Shown piece by piece: positions 1 through 7,680 of a stretch of DNA of 59,190 nt. The notes under the pieces were generated by a model, which had not been told where the DNA came from, searched no databases, and saw only the letters and a list, made by a program, of their open reading frames with translations. This DNA is from JBCCGI01 sp039029355 (GTDB taxonomy: Bacteria > Planctomycetota > UBA1135 > GCA-002686595). Location: assembly GCA_039029355.1 (NCBI GenBank), contig JBCCGI010000053.1:1-59190 (forward strand), read 5' to 3'. Positions within the stretch are counted from its first letter, which is position 1; every line of letters begins with the position of its first letter. A program made the position numbers and the translations under genes.

Positions 1-1
1 C

Positions 2-1735
2 CGGGCGGGCGCGCCGCCGGGGGGGGGGCGCCACCCGGTGCGGGCGCCCCGGTCCCCCTCCCCCCGCGGCCCGGGGCACCCCGCCGCCCACGGCTCGCCC
101 TCCGCCGACCCGGGGAGGTGGCGCGTGCAGCACCTCTCGGCACACGGCGACGTGCGCGAGCTGGCGCTCGGATCCACTCCGGACGTGCTCGCCTTCGACG
201 CCGAGCCCGGCGATCGGCTGCTGGTCGTCGAAGCACGCCTCGGTGACCGTGTCGCGAGCGTGCGGCGGCCCGAGGTCGCGCTGGGTCCTGAGCGCGACGT
301 GGCGCTGGTCGGCGACCTTCCCCGTGCGGGCAAGATCCGGGTCGTGGACGCGCGCGACGGGACCGACCTCTCCGAGGTCCGCCTCCTGCCCTGGCACGCG
401 ACCGCGCGCTCCACGCGCTTCCCGCCGCTGGAGGCGCTCCTCGGCTCGGTCCGCACGCAGCGCGCTCCGCTCGCGCTCCCCAGGAACGAACCCGCCACGC
501 GCTACTGGATCGGCGCGGAGGGCTTCGCCTGGCGGCGCATCGAATACGGCGCGGCGAGCGGCGACCCGATCTACGCCCTCGCGCCCGGCGCCGAGCTGAC
601 GGTGCGAGCCAGCGTGCCGCACGACGGCGCGTGGGACTACTCGCTGCGCCTGTTCCGGGCCGACCGCCCCGGGACGGCCGCGCAGGGCGAGCTGTGGGTC
701 GACGAGCCGCTGACGCCGGGCCGGCCGCTGCGCTTCCCGGGCCTCGCGGCGGGTGCCTGGCGCGCGGTGTTCGTCGCGGGCGCGCCAAGCCTCGCCGACG
801 TGGTCCTGGCCGAGCGCTCGCTCGAGCTCGGCGCGGGAGCGCGCGACGAGCTGACCATCGACCTCGACGCGCTCTGGCAACCGCACGACTTCGGCAAGGT
901 CGCGCTCAACGTCCTGCTCGAGGATCCCGGCGACGCGAGCGTGCTCGAGCTGCGCGTCGAGTCGCCGGACGCGTCCGAGCCCGCGCCGCGGAACACGCCG
1001 CTCGCGTGGCTGCGCCCGGGCCCCTTCGGCGACCTGCGCTGGGGCTCCGGCCCGGTGCCGGTCGGGCGGGCTCGTATCACCGCCGTGCCCGGCGGCGCGA
1101 GCGTCGACGTCGACGTGACGGGCGGCTCGGTGACCTACGACCAGCTGCGCATCCCCGCGCTGCCGAGGCTGCGGCTGTGGGCCGTCGACGACACCACCGG
1201 CGAGGCTCCGGACGAGCCGCTGGTCGTGTGGCGTCCCGCGGGCTCCGACCGCTGGCGAGTCGCGTCGACGCGGATCGACGAAGGCGGGTGGGTCTTTCCG
1301 CTGGCCGCGGGCGACGTCGAGCTCGGCGTGCGCGCCAACGGCTATCGCACCGCGCGGCTGGAGCGGACGATCGCCGCGGGCTGGAACGAGGAGCTCGTCT
1401 CCCTCCACCGCGTCGAGCCGCGGGAGATCGTCGTGCGCCTGCGCAGCGGCGAGCACAGCCTGCCGGCCTCCGAGGACGTGTGGTCGTCCATCGACGTGCT
1501 CGACGACCGCGGCCGGTCAGCGCTGCTCGGGATGCGGCTCCCCGCGCCGCCGGTCGCCGAGTCGGTGCCCGACGAGCGCGCGAGCTCGATCCTGCTGGTC
1601 GACGGGCCCGGCGCGTACCGCGTCTCGCTCGGCTCCGCTCCGGCCTTCGTGCGCCCCGTCTCGGCCGAGGTCGTGGTGGGGGACGGCGAGGCCGAGCTGG
1701 AGCTCGACCTCCCCAGCGTGCACGGATCGCGTTAG
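2..1735 (+). CDS. Carboxypeptidase-regulatory-like repeat protein, 5'-truncated
   Basis: The frame is open to the left window edge, so the true start and probably an N-terminal membrane anchor lie outside; the GTG at 38 is only the first start codon inside the window. At least 577 residues remain. The beginning is Pro/Arg-rich linker, like the region after the anchor in the next gene. The rest is a series of beta-strand-rich segments (for example ELGVRANGYRTARLERTI and GPGAYRVSLG) typical of carboxypeptidase-regulatory-like or prealbumin-like folds. It lies 45 bp before a similar gene in the same direction, so the two are probably paralogues in one unit. No catalytic motif is visible. An extracytoplasmic structural or binding role is inferred only. 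Confidence 0.75.
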   Translation, partial: RAGAPPGGGRHPVRAPRSPSPRGPGHPAAHGSPSADPGRWRVQHLSAHGDVRELALGSTPDVLAFDAEPGDRLLVVEARLGDRVASVRRPEVALGPERDVALVGDLPRAGKIRVVDARDGTDLSEVRLLPWHATARSTRFPPLEALLGSVRTQRAPLALPRNEPATRYWIGAEGFAWRRIEYGAASGDPIYALAPGAELTVRASVPHDGAWDYSLRLFRADRPGTAAQGELWVDEPLTPGRPLRFPGLAAGAWRAVFVAGAPSLADVVLAERSLELGAGARDELTIDLDALWQPHDFGKVALNVLLEDPGDASVLELRVESPDASEPAPRNTPLAWLRPGPFGDLRWGSGPVPVGRARITAVPGGASVDVDVTGGSVTYDQLRIPALPRLRLWAVDDTTGEAPDEPLVVWRPAGSDRWRVASTRIDEGGWVFPLAAGDVELGVRANGYRTARLERTIAAGWNEELVSLHRVEPREIVVRLRSGEHSLPASEDVWSSIDVLDDRGRSALLGMRLPAPPVAESVPDERASSILLVDGPGAYRVSLGSAPAFVRPVSAEVVVGDGEAELELDLPSVHGSR

Positions 1736-1780
1736 GACGGCCTCGGTCGCTTGGAGGCGGGCCCGCCGTAGCGCAAGCTC

Positions 1781-3475
1781 GTGCGCATGTCCCACGCGCT
1801 CCGCTCGCTCCTCGCGCTCGCGGCCGTCGCGCTCGGCGTGGCCGCCTTTTTCCTTTGGAGCGGAGGCCGCGACGCGGACCCGGCCGCTCCGCGCCGGGCG
1901 AGCTCGGCCGCCGGCACGCAGGCTCCGGAGCTCGCCTCTCCGCCCGAAGTCGCGCGCCGCGCGGCGCCAAGCCTCGACGACGTCGGGCCCGCGAGCGTCC
2001 CCGCCCCCGATGCACCGGATGCGCCGGACCTCGCGGAGGCGGGCCCGGCCGACGGCACCCGATCCCTGCGGATTCGCCTGGTCGACGAGGACGGCAAGCT
2101 GATCTCCTGCGAGGAGACCGACGCGAGCGTCTCCGCGATCGACGGCTCGGGTCGGGAGCGGGCGCTGTTCTACGAGCTCGACGAGTTCGTGCTGCCCGAC
2201 GCCGAGCCCGGGCGCCTGTGGCTCCGCGCCGTGGCGGACGGCTTCCGGCCGACCGAGCGGGCGGTCGAGCTGCGGCCCGAGGAACTCGATGAGCTCGGGG
2301 AGCTCGGGGAGCTCATGCTCGACCTCGAGCTTCCGCCCGCGCTCGTGCTGCGCGTACGCGCCGTCGACCCCAACGGGGCGCCGGCCTTCGAGTCGCGCAG
2401 GACCGGGTGGGTCCAGGTGAACCACGCGCGCGTCACCGCGGTCGCGACCGCCGAGCCGCCGCGCGCCTCGCTGCTGCACGACTATCCCCCGGGCATGCCG
2501 TATCGCCTGGCCTACGGCGCGCGCAACCCCTTCGAGGACGAGACCGAACGCGGCGTCGTGTGCGTGCTCGAGCTCGATCGGAGCCCGCCGCTGAGCGTCA
2601 GCCTCATGGTGCAACAGGCCGTGCTCGCGACGCAGCACCTGCCGCGCATGGCGGACGAGGTGGTCTTCGTCGTCGAGCCCGGCGCGCTGGACGCGCTCTA
2701 CGCCACCGTCCGCTACCGCCTCGTCGACGCCGAGACCCGCGACGTGCTGCTGCCGAGCTTCCACATGATCGCCGTCGCCGGCAGCGCGAGGTCGAGCTCC
2801 GGCGACCAGGCCGCGGCGAGCGGCGGCCGGATCGAGCACGCGCGCGTCGCCGCCGGCGCGGCGCAGATCACGGCGAAGGTCGACGGCTACGAGGAGCTGC
2901 GCCTGCAGCTCGAGCTCGCGGCGGGGGAGGTGCGCGACCTCGGCGACGTGCCGCTGACCCGAAGCTCGAAGATCGCCGGGGTCGTGCTCGGGCCGGACGG
3001 ACAGCCGACGGTCGCGACGCTGCACTTCCGCGCGCAGTCCTCCGGCCCGGACCCGCTCATCGGCGACGCCTTCTTCCCACAGCTCGTCACCAAGAGCGAC
3101 TCCGCAGGGCGCTTCGAGCTCGACGCGGGGCGCGGCGCCTACCGCGTCTGGGCGCTGGCCGAGGGCACCCGCATCCGCTCGGCCAACGTGGTCGTCGACA
3201 CGAGCGAAGGCCGCGTGGACGGGGTGCTGCTGCGGTGCGCGCAGCCGCTCGGCGCGGTGCTGATCGACGCCACCGGCGCCTTCGAGGGCTACACGTTCCG
3301 GGTCTTCGACGCCGAGGGCTTCGTCGTCGAGAGCGGCGGGTGCACCGGGCCGCGGCCGCTGCGGCTCGCGCTGCAGCCCGGGCGGTACTCGGTCGCCGTC
3401 TTCGACGAGGCCGACGAGCGGCTGGTCGAGCAGGGCTTCGAGCTGCTCGACCGCGCGATCGAGGTCCGCCTCTAG
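1781..3475 (+). CDS. Membrane-anchored carboxypeptidase-regulatory-like protein
   Basis: The 564-residue protein starts at GTG 1781 or ATG 1787. Residues about 6-27 (LRSLLALAAVALGVAAFFLW) form one hydrophobic segment with no clear cleavage site, suggesting an N-terminal anchor. An Ala/Pro-rich linker follows to about residue 85, then several beta-rich repeats of carboxypeptidase-regulatory type, such as VVLGPDGQPTVATLHF and GRGAYRVWALAEG. The same anchor, linker and repeat plan recurs in the genes at 15672 and 17319, so this is a local paralogous family. The TAG stop lies inside the left arm of a palindromic repeat element. The function is unknown; exposure outside the cytoplasmic membrane is inferred. 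Confidence 0.8.
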   Translation: MRMSHALRSLLALAAVALGVAAFFLWSGGRDADPAAPRRASSAAGTQAPELASPPEVARRAAPSLDDVGPASVPAPDAPDAPDLAEAGPADGTRSLRIRLVDEDGKLISCEETDASVSAIDGSGRERALFYELDEFVLPDAEPGRLWLRAVADGFRPTERAVELRPEELDELGELGELMLDLELPPALVLRVRAVDPNGAPAFESRRTGWVQVNHARVTAVATAEPPRASLLHDYPPGMPYRLAYGARNPFEDETERGVVCVLELDRSPPLSVSLMVQQAVLATQHLPRMADEVVFVVEPGALDALYATVRYRLVDAETRDVLLPSFHMIAVAGSARSSSGDQAAASGGRIEHARVAAGAAQITAKVDGYEELRLQLELAAGEVRDLGDVPLTRSSKIAGVVLGPDGQPTVATLHFRAQSSGPDPLIGDAFFPQLVTKSDSAGRFELDAGRGAYRVWALAEGTRIRSANVVVDTSEGRVDGVLLRCAQPLGAVLIDATGAFEGYTFRVFDAEGFVVESGGCTGPRPLRLALQPGRYSVAVFDEADERLVEQGFELLDRAIEVRL

Positions 3476-3636
3476 TGGGGTGTCGCGGCAGTTCGATGCA
3501 GAAGCTCCGCGTCCTTCCGCCCGTGGCTGCGTGGCGCCTCCTCCGAGTATCGCGGTGGATACGCGTCGTCGGCGCGCCTTGCCACGAGCGAAAGGTCACC
3601 AAACTCCTGCACCGAACTGCCGCGACACGCCACTAG
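3472..3636. repeat. Palindrome-ended repeat element, copy 1
   Basis: A 165-bp element begins and ends with CTAG. The 30-nt arms (3472-3501 and 3607-3636) are complementary at 28 of 30 positions. The core shares about 70 nt at roughly three-quarters identity with the element at 30251-30418, including an identical 18-nt block CGCGTCGTCGGCGCGCCT, whereas the arms of the two elements are unrelated to each other. The stop codons of the gene to the left (3473-3475) and of the convergent LysR gene (3633-3635) both sit in the arms. It could act as a bidirectional terminator, but the conserved core suggests more. Confidence 0.85.
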
Positions 3637-4535
3637 GCCGGGGTCAGCGGCAGCCCGCGCGCGAGCTTCAGGAAGAGCCCCGCCGTCCCGCCCAACGCAC
3701 CGCTCGGCAGCGCCCAGCGGAAGGTGCGCCGAATCTCGAGCTCGAGCGCCGCGACCGGCCGCAGGCGGCCGGCGGCGACCTGCGGCCCCAGCGTCCAGCG
3801 CGACAGGAACGCGACGCCGAGGCCCGCGGCGCACGCGCCCGCGATCGCTTCGCTCGAAGCGAGCACCAGGTCGCGGCCGCGCGGCCGGCGGCGCACGCCC
3901 GCCCGACCAAGGGCGCGCGCGACGACCGCGCGGGTGCCCGAGCCCGCCTCGCGCCACAGGATGGGGAGGTCGTCGAGCTCCTCGACCGAGCGCAGGCGCC
4001 AGGGCGCGCCCGTCGCGACCACCGGCACGATGTGGTCGTCGATCCACGGCTCGAGTCGCACGCCCGAGGCCCGGGCGTGGCCCTCCACCAGCCCGATGGG
4101 CACGCGCCCGTCGCGCACCGCCTCGATCGCGTCGCGGGTGTTCGCGACCGTCACGTCGAGCGGCACCAGCGGGTAGCGCGTGCGAAACGCCGCCAGGGCC
4201 GGCGGGAGCGCGTAGGCCGCGATGGTCGTACTCGCCACGAGCGAGAGACGCCCCAGGTTCGCGTCCGAGGCCGGTACCTCGACGCTGGCCTCGTCGAGCA
4301 GCTCCTGCACGCGCCGCGCATAGCCGGCCAGCCGGTCGCCCGCCGGCGTCGGCGCGACGCCCTTGGGAGAGCGCGTGAGGAGCGTGGTCCCCAGCGACCG
4401 CTCGAGGCGTCCGATGCGGGCGGTGATCGCGGGCTGCGACAGGTCGGTCGCGCGGGCCGCCGCACCGATCCCGCCGTGGTGAAGCACGTCGAGGAAGGTC
4501 GCGAGGAGGGTGGGGTCGAGGGGTGCTTCGCTCAT
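3633..4535 (-). CDS. LysR-family transcriptional regulator
   Basis: The 300-residue protein has the classic LysR length. An N-terminal winged helix-turn-helix occupies about residues 8-66 (GGIGAAARATDLSQPAITARIGRLE-type helices), and a periplasmic-binding-protein-like effector domain runs from about 92 to 295, opening with GRLSLVASTTIAAYALP. It is divergent from the YeiH-type permease at 4601, the same arrangement as yeiE/yeiH in Escherichia coli, so control of that permease and autoregulation are likely. The effector is unknown; a sulfur oxyanion or other small anion is only a suggestion from family context. The 65-bp shared promoter region holds a T-N11-A dyad. The TAG stop lies in a palindromic element. 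Confidence 0.9.
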   Translation of the reverse strand: MSEAPLDPTLLATFLDVLHHGGIGAAARATDLSQPAITARIGRLERSLGTTLLTRSPKGVAPTPAGDRLAGYARRVQELLDEASVEVPASDANLGRLSLVASTTIAAYALPPALAAFRTRYPLVPLDVTVANTRDAIEAVRDGRVPIGLVEGHARASGVRLEPWIDDHIVPVVATGAPWRLRSVEELDDLPILWREAGSGTRAVVARALGRAGVRRRPRGRDLVLASSEAIAGACAAGLGVAFLSRWTLGPQVAAGRLRPVAALELEIRRTFRWALPSGALGGTAGLFLKLARGLPLTPA

Positions 4536-4600
4536 GAGGTGGGGGTCGACCGGCCATCAATCTCCCTGATGCCTAATCGTGATATCAATCTACCGCTCCG
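4536..4600. promoter_or_regulatory. LysR/YeiH divergent control region
   Basis: This 65-bp intergenic segment is clearly AT-richer than its surroundings. ATCA-N7-TGAT at 4556-4570 is an imperfect dyad of the LysR type (T-N11-A). A second symmetric block, TGATATCA, lies at 4580-4587. On the minus strand TAGATT (4592-4587) fits a TANNNT -10 box for the regulator. The operator assignment is inferred from position and symmetry. Confidence 0.5.
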
Positions 4601-5590
4601 ATGCCAGCCCGACGATCCTCGACGGCGATGAATGCGCAGCAATCCCGTGGGACGGCCTCGACGGCCGCGGTGGCGAGCGGAGCCCTGCTCACGCTGGCGG
4701 CCGGCCTGGGCGCACCGGCGGCGCTGGCCTGGGGGCTCCTCCTCCGAACGCTCCTGCGCCGGGCCCACGTCGCGGTCCCGGCCTGGAGCGCCTCGGCGGC
4801 CCCCTGGTTGCTGAAGGTCGGCGTGGTGACGCTGGGCGCGGGCCTCGAGCTCGGGCACGTGCTGCGCGTCGGGCGCGACGGCTTCGCGGTCACGCTGGGC
4901 ACGCTGGCCCTGACCCTGAGCCTCGGCCGGTGGCTCACGCGGCGCCTTGGGGTGGAGAACGACGTCGGGGCCCTGGTCACCTTCGGCACCGCGATCTGCG
5001 GCGGCAGCGCGGTCGCCGCCACGGCGCCGGCCCTCCGCGCCCGCGGTGAGCACGTGGGGATCGCGCTCGGCGTCGTGTTCGCGCTGAACGCCGTGGCGCT
5101 GGTCCTCTTCCCGCCGCTCGGCCGCCTGCTGGGCCTGTCGCCGGAGGCCTTCGGGCGCTGGTGCGCCGTGGCCATCCACGACACCAGCTCGGTGGTCGGC
5201 GCGGCGGCGGCCTTCGACCCGGCGTCGCTCGAGCTGGCGACCATCACCAAGCTCGCGCGGGCGCTCTGGATCGTCCCGGTGGTGCCGCTCGCGGCTCTCT
5301 TGCGGACCAAGGCGGGCGGCGCCGAGCCCGCCGAACGGGTGCGCATCCCGGGCTTCATCCTCGCCTTCGTGGCGGTGGCGGCGCTGCGCAGCGCGGTGCC
5401 GGCGCTGGGCGGGCTCGGCGATCGCGTGGCGTCGCTCGCGCCGCTTCCGCTCGCCCTGGCGCTCTTCGTCACCGGCCTTGGGCTCCGGCTCGACGGCCTG
5501 CTCGGCCGCGCCCGTTCGGCCACCGTGCTGGGAGTGCTGCTGTGGAGCGCGAGCGCCTTGGTGTCCCTGGCGTGGATTCAGCTCCGCTGA
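4601..5590 (+). CDS. yeiH: YeiH/UPF0324-family membrane permease
   Basis: A 329-residue, strongly hydrophobic polytopic protein with about nine or ten membrane segments. Two signatures of the UPF0324 (Cons_hypoth698) family are present: GTAICGGSAVAA at about 129-140 and AIHDTSSVVGAA at about 191-202. The family has been proposed to export sulfate or related anions, but the substrate is not settled. ATG 4628 (MNAQQS) would remove nine polar residues and is an equally good start. Its head-to-head partner is a LysR regulator, which probably controls expression. Length and both motifs match the family, so it appears intact. Confidence 0.85.
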   Translation: MPARRSSTAMNAQQSRGTASTAAVASGALLTLAAGLGAPAALAWGLLLRTLLRRAHVAVPAWSASAAPWLLKVGVVTLGAGLELGHVLRVGRDGFAVTLGTLALTLSLGRWLTRRLGVENDVGALVTFGTAICGGSAVAATAPALRARGEHVGIALGVVFALNAVALVLFPPLGRLLGLSPEAFGRWCAVAIHDTSSVVGAAAAFDPASLELATITKLARALWIVPVVPLAALLRTKAGGAEPAERVRIPGFILAFVAVAALRSAVPALGGLGDRVASLAPLPLALALFVTGLGLRLDGLLGRARSATVLGVLLWSASALVSLAWIQLR

Positions 5591-5641
5591 GCGCGCGCGG
5601 CTATGCGTGCGCCGCAGCGTGGAGTCGTGTTCAATGGCGGC

Positions 5642-6979
5642 ATGCACCTCGCCCTCTGCTCGCTCGTGCTGCTGGCCTCGGCCTTCCCTTCCCGCGCTCA
5701 AGAACCCGCGCCCGCGCGCCTGATCGACGGGTACTTCGACGCCCGCTTCGAGGCCGCGCCGGACGCGACCGCCGACCTCGTGGCGGAGCTCGCCGCGGCC
5801 GGGATCGACTCCGCCGCCGCACTGGAGACAGCCCTGCGGGCGCCGCGCGCGGACTACCCCGACGTCTCCGAGCTGATCGGCAAGACGAGCGAGCACGAGG
5901 TCGAGTGCTACCACGTCGACTACTCCTCGCGCTTCCTGCTGTACGTTCCGCCCGGCTACGAGCACGCGACGCCGGCACCGCTCGTGCTGGTGGGGCACGG
6001 CGGCAACTCGTCGATGTCAGCCTCGCGGGCGAAGCGCGTGGCGGAGAGCTACCTCGCCGAGTACGCGCCGATCCTCGCGCGCGAGATGGGCGCGCTGGTG
6101 GTGGCTCCGGTCTCGACGCGCGGGTGGGGGCACATCGGGAACTCGCTGCTGCTGTCGACGCTCTCCCAGCTGAAGCGCCGCTTCGCGGTCGACCCCGACC
6201 GCATCTACGCGACCGGGCACTCGATGGGGGGGCACATGACCTATCGCGCGGTGCTCCTGCTCGCCGACCGCTGGGCGGCGGTGTCGCCCCAGAGCGGCGG
6301 CTACAACTACGTCGAGAAGCAGGCGATCGGCGCGCTACAGAACGTCCCGGGCTACGCCACCTGGGGTAAGCACGAGCCCTACGGCATCCGCGACCACAAC
6401 CGCGCGAACGCCGCGTGGGCGAAGGAGCACGAGCTCGACTGGATCTTCCGCGAGATGGACGGCGGGCACGAGATCTACCGCGACGAGCTCGACGACGTGG
6501 CGCGCTTCTTCCTCGCCCGCCCGCGCGACCTGTACCGCGACTCCGTGTACCTGCGGCACGGCGGCGAGATGAAGTTCACGCAGACGTGGGCCATCGAGAG
6601 CTGGCCGGATCACACGGTCCACAGCGACACGCGGCCGCTGCGGTGGAACGCGCTGCACTGGCTGGAGGTCACCCCGCGCCCCGACGTCGAGGGCCCGCTG
6701 ACGGCGCGCGCCACCCGCGACGGCAACGCCATCGACGTGACGGCGAACGGCGTCCGCGAGCTGGCGATCTACCTGCACCCGCGCATGGTCGACTTCGAGC
6801 TCCCGGTGAGCGTGACCGTCAACGGCGAGGAGCGCTTCCGGGGCCGGGTCGAGCCCGACCTGGGGCTGATGCTCGACCTGGCACGCGAGCGGGACGACCG
6901 CGGGCGCGTGTACTGGGCGCGGATCGCCGTCCCGGTCGAGACCGACCGCGAGGTGGACCCGCGTCCGGGTCGGCGCTGA
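5642..6979 (+). CDS. Secreted alpha/beta hydrolase (esterase-like)
   Basis: Starting at ATG 5642 gives 445 residues with a signal peptide at about 1-20 (ALCSLVLLASAFPSRAQ, cleavage after AQ). Upstream in-frame starts would add a polar extension before it. The hydrolase domain shows the oxyanion motif GHGG (118-121), the nucleophile elbow GHSMGG with Ser194, and a late catalytic His in DGGHEIYRDEL (His276), as in esterases of the polyhydroxybutyrate depolymerase / dienelactone hydrolase type. About 130 C-terminal residues form a beta-rich extension (AIYLHPRMVDFELPVSVTVNG) that could be a binding domain. An extracytoplasmic esterase is likely; the substrate is unknown. It converges on the next gene with only 11 bp between the stops. 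Confidence 0.85.
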   Translation: MHLALCSLVLLASAFPSRAQEPAPARLIDGYFDARFEAAPDATADLVAELAAAGIDSAAALETALRAPRADYPDVSELIGKTSEHEVECYHVDYSSRFLLYVPPGYEHATPAPLVLVGHGGNSSMSASRAKRVAESYLAEYAPILAREMGALVVAPVSTRGWGHIGNSLLLSTLSQLKRRFAVDPDRIYATGHSMGGHMTYRAVLLLADRWAAVSPQSGGYNYVEKQAIGALQNVPGYATWGKHEPYGIRDHNRANAAWAKEHELDWIFREMDGGHEIYRDELDDVARFFLARPRDLYRDSVYLRHGGEMKFTQTWAIESWPDHTVHSDTRPLRWNALHWLEVTPRPDVEGPLTARATRDGNAIDVTANGVRELAIYLHPRMVDFELPVSVTVNGEERFRGRVEPDLGLMLDLARERDDRGRVYWARIAVPVETDREVDPRPGRR

Positions 6980-6990
6980 GTTGCGACGAC

Positions 6991-7428
6991 CTACAGCGAG
7001 ACGTCCACCCAGTCGAACGCCGTGATCCACACGGACTGCCCGCTGTGGATCGAGAACGAGCTCTGCCCCGCGCCCAGCCCGACGAGGAAGCCGATCGGGT
7101 CCGGCTCGTCCGCGACTACGAAGAGCGAGCTCACGCCGGGCACCGGCGTGGCGTGGGCCTGGAAGTCGAGGTTGCCGTCGGCGTTGACCAGGCGCACGGT
7201 CACCGCGTCCAGTCGCTCGATCCGCGGCACCCCGGTTGCGTCGGTGTCGTGGATCACCGTCGGCGCGAGGCCCGGGCCGAACAGGTAGTCGATCGGGATC
7301 GGCTCGTCGCGGATGCCCGCGGCGGCGAGGCCGGCGAGGCCCGTGACGCCGCCCGCGAGCAGACCGGCGGGCACGAGACGGCGGAGGGTGGGGAGGGAAG
7401 AGGAACGAGGCGGAGCGCTTTGGGTCAT
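6991..7428 (-). CDS. Small exported protein, unknown function
   Basis: ATG 7428 gives 145 residues beginning MTQSAPPRSSS. A basic then hydrophobic stretch (LRRLVPAGLLAGGVTGLAGLA) forms a signal peptide or anchor; a longer in-frame start at 7527 would place 33 polar residues ahead of it and is less likely. The rest is a small beta-rich domain of about 100 residues (VTVRLVNADGNLDFQAH, SVWITAFDWVDVSL) ending directly at the stop. It is divergent from the VCBS protein at 7681. I do not recognise the family. Confidence 0.65.
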   Translation of the reverse strand: MTQSAPPRSSSLPTLRRLVPAGLLAGGVTGLAGLAAAGIRDEPIPIDYLFGPGLAPTVIHDTDATGVPRIERLDAVTVRLVNADGNLDFQAHATPVPGVSSLFVVADEPDPIGFLVGLGAGQSSFSIHSGQSVWITAFDWVDVSL

Positions 7429-7636
7429 GACCGCACGGGGCGGGATCGACCCGCACGGATACACCGCGGTCCGAAAAGTCTCGGGAGAAGCGCCGGGCGA
7501 GCCCGGACGCTCGGTGGTGCGCTCCATAGGTCAATTCGTCCAACCCGAAAGTGGAACAACACACTCCATCCACGGCCCGGAGCCCCACACGGCCAGGGAT
7601 CGGGCGGATTCTGCCTGCACTGCGACGCCCCGTTGT

Positions 7637-7642
7637 TAGGTT
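7637..7642 (+). promoter_or_regulatory. -10 box TAGGTT for VCBS protein gene
   Basis: TAGGTT lies 38 nt before the ATG at 7681 and fits the TANNNT pattern seen at other starts in this window. The same hexamer occurs 41 nt before the gene at 46415-47233. A good ribosome binding site (AGGAG at 7670) follows. No clear -35 box is seen. Confidence 0.45.
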
Positions 7643-7680
7643 CGAGCCGTCCTCCGCACCCCCTCTAACCAGGAGCCTCC

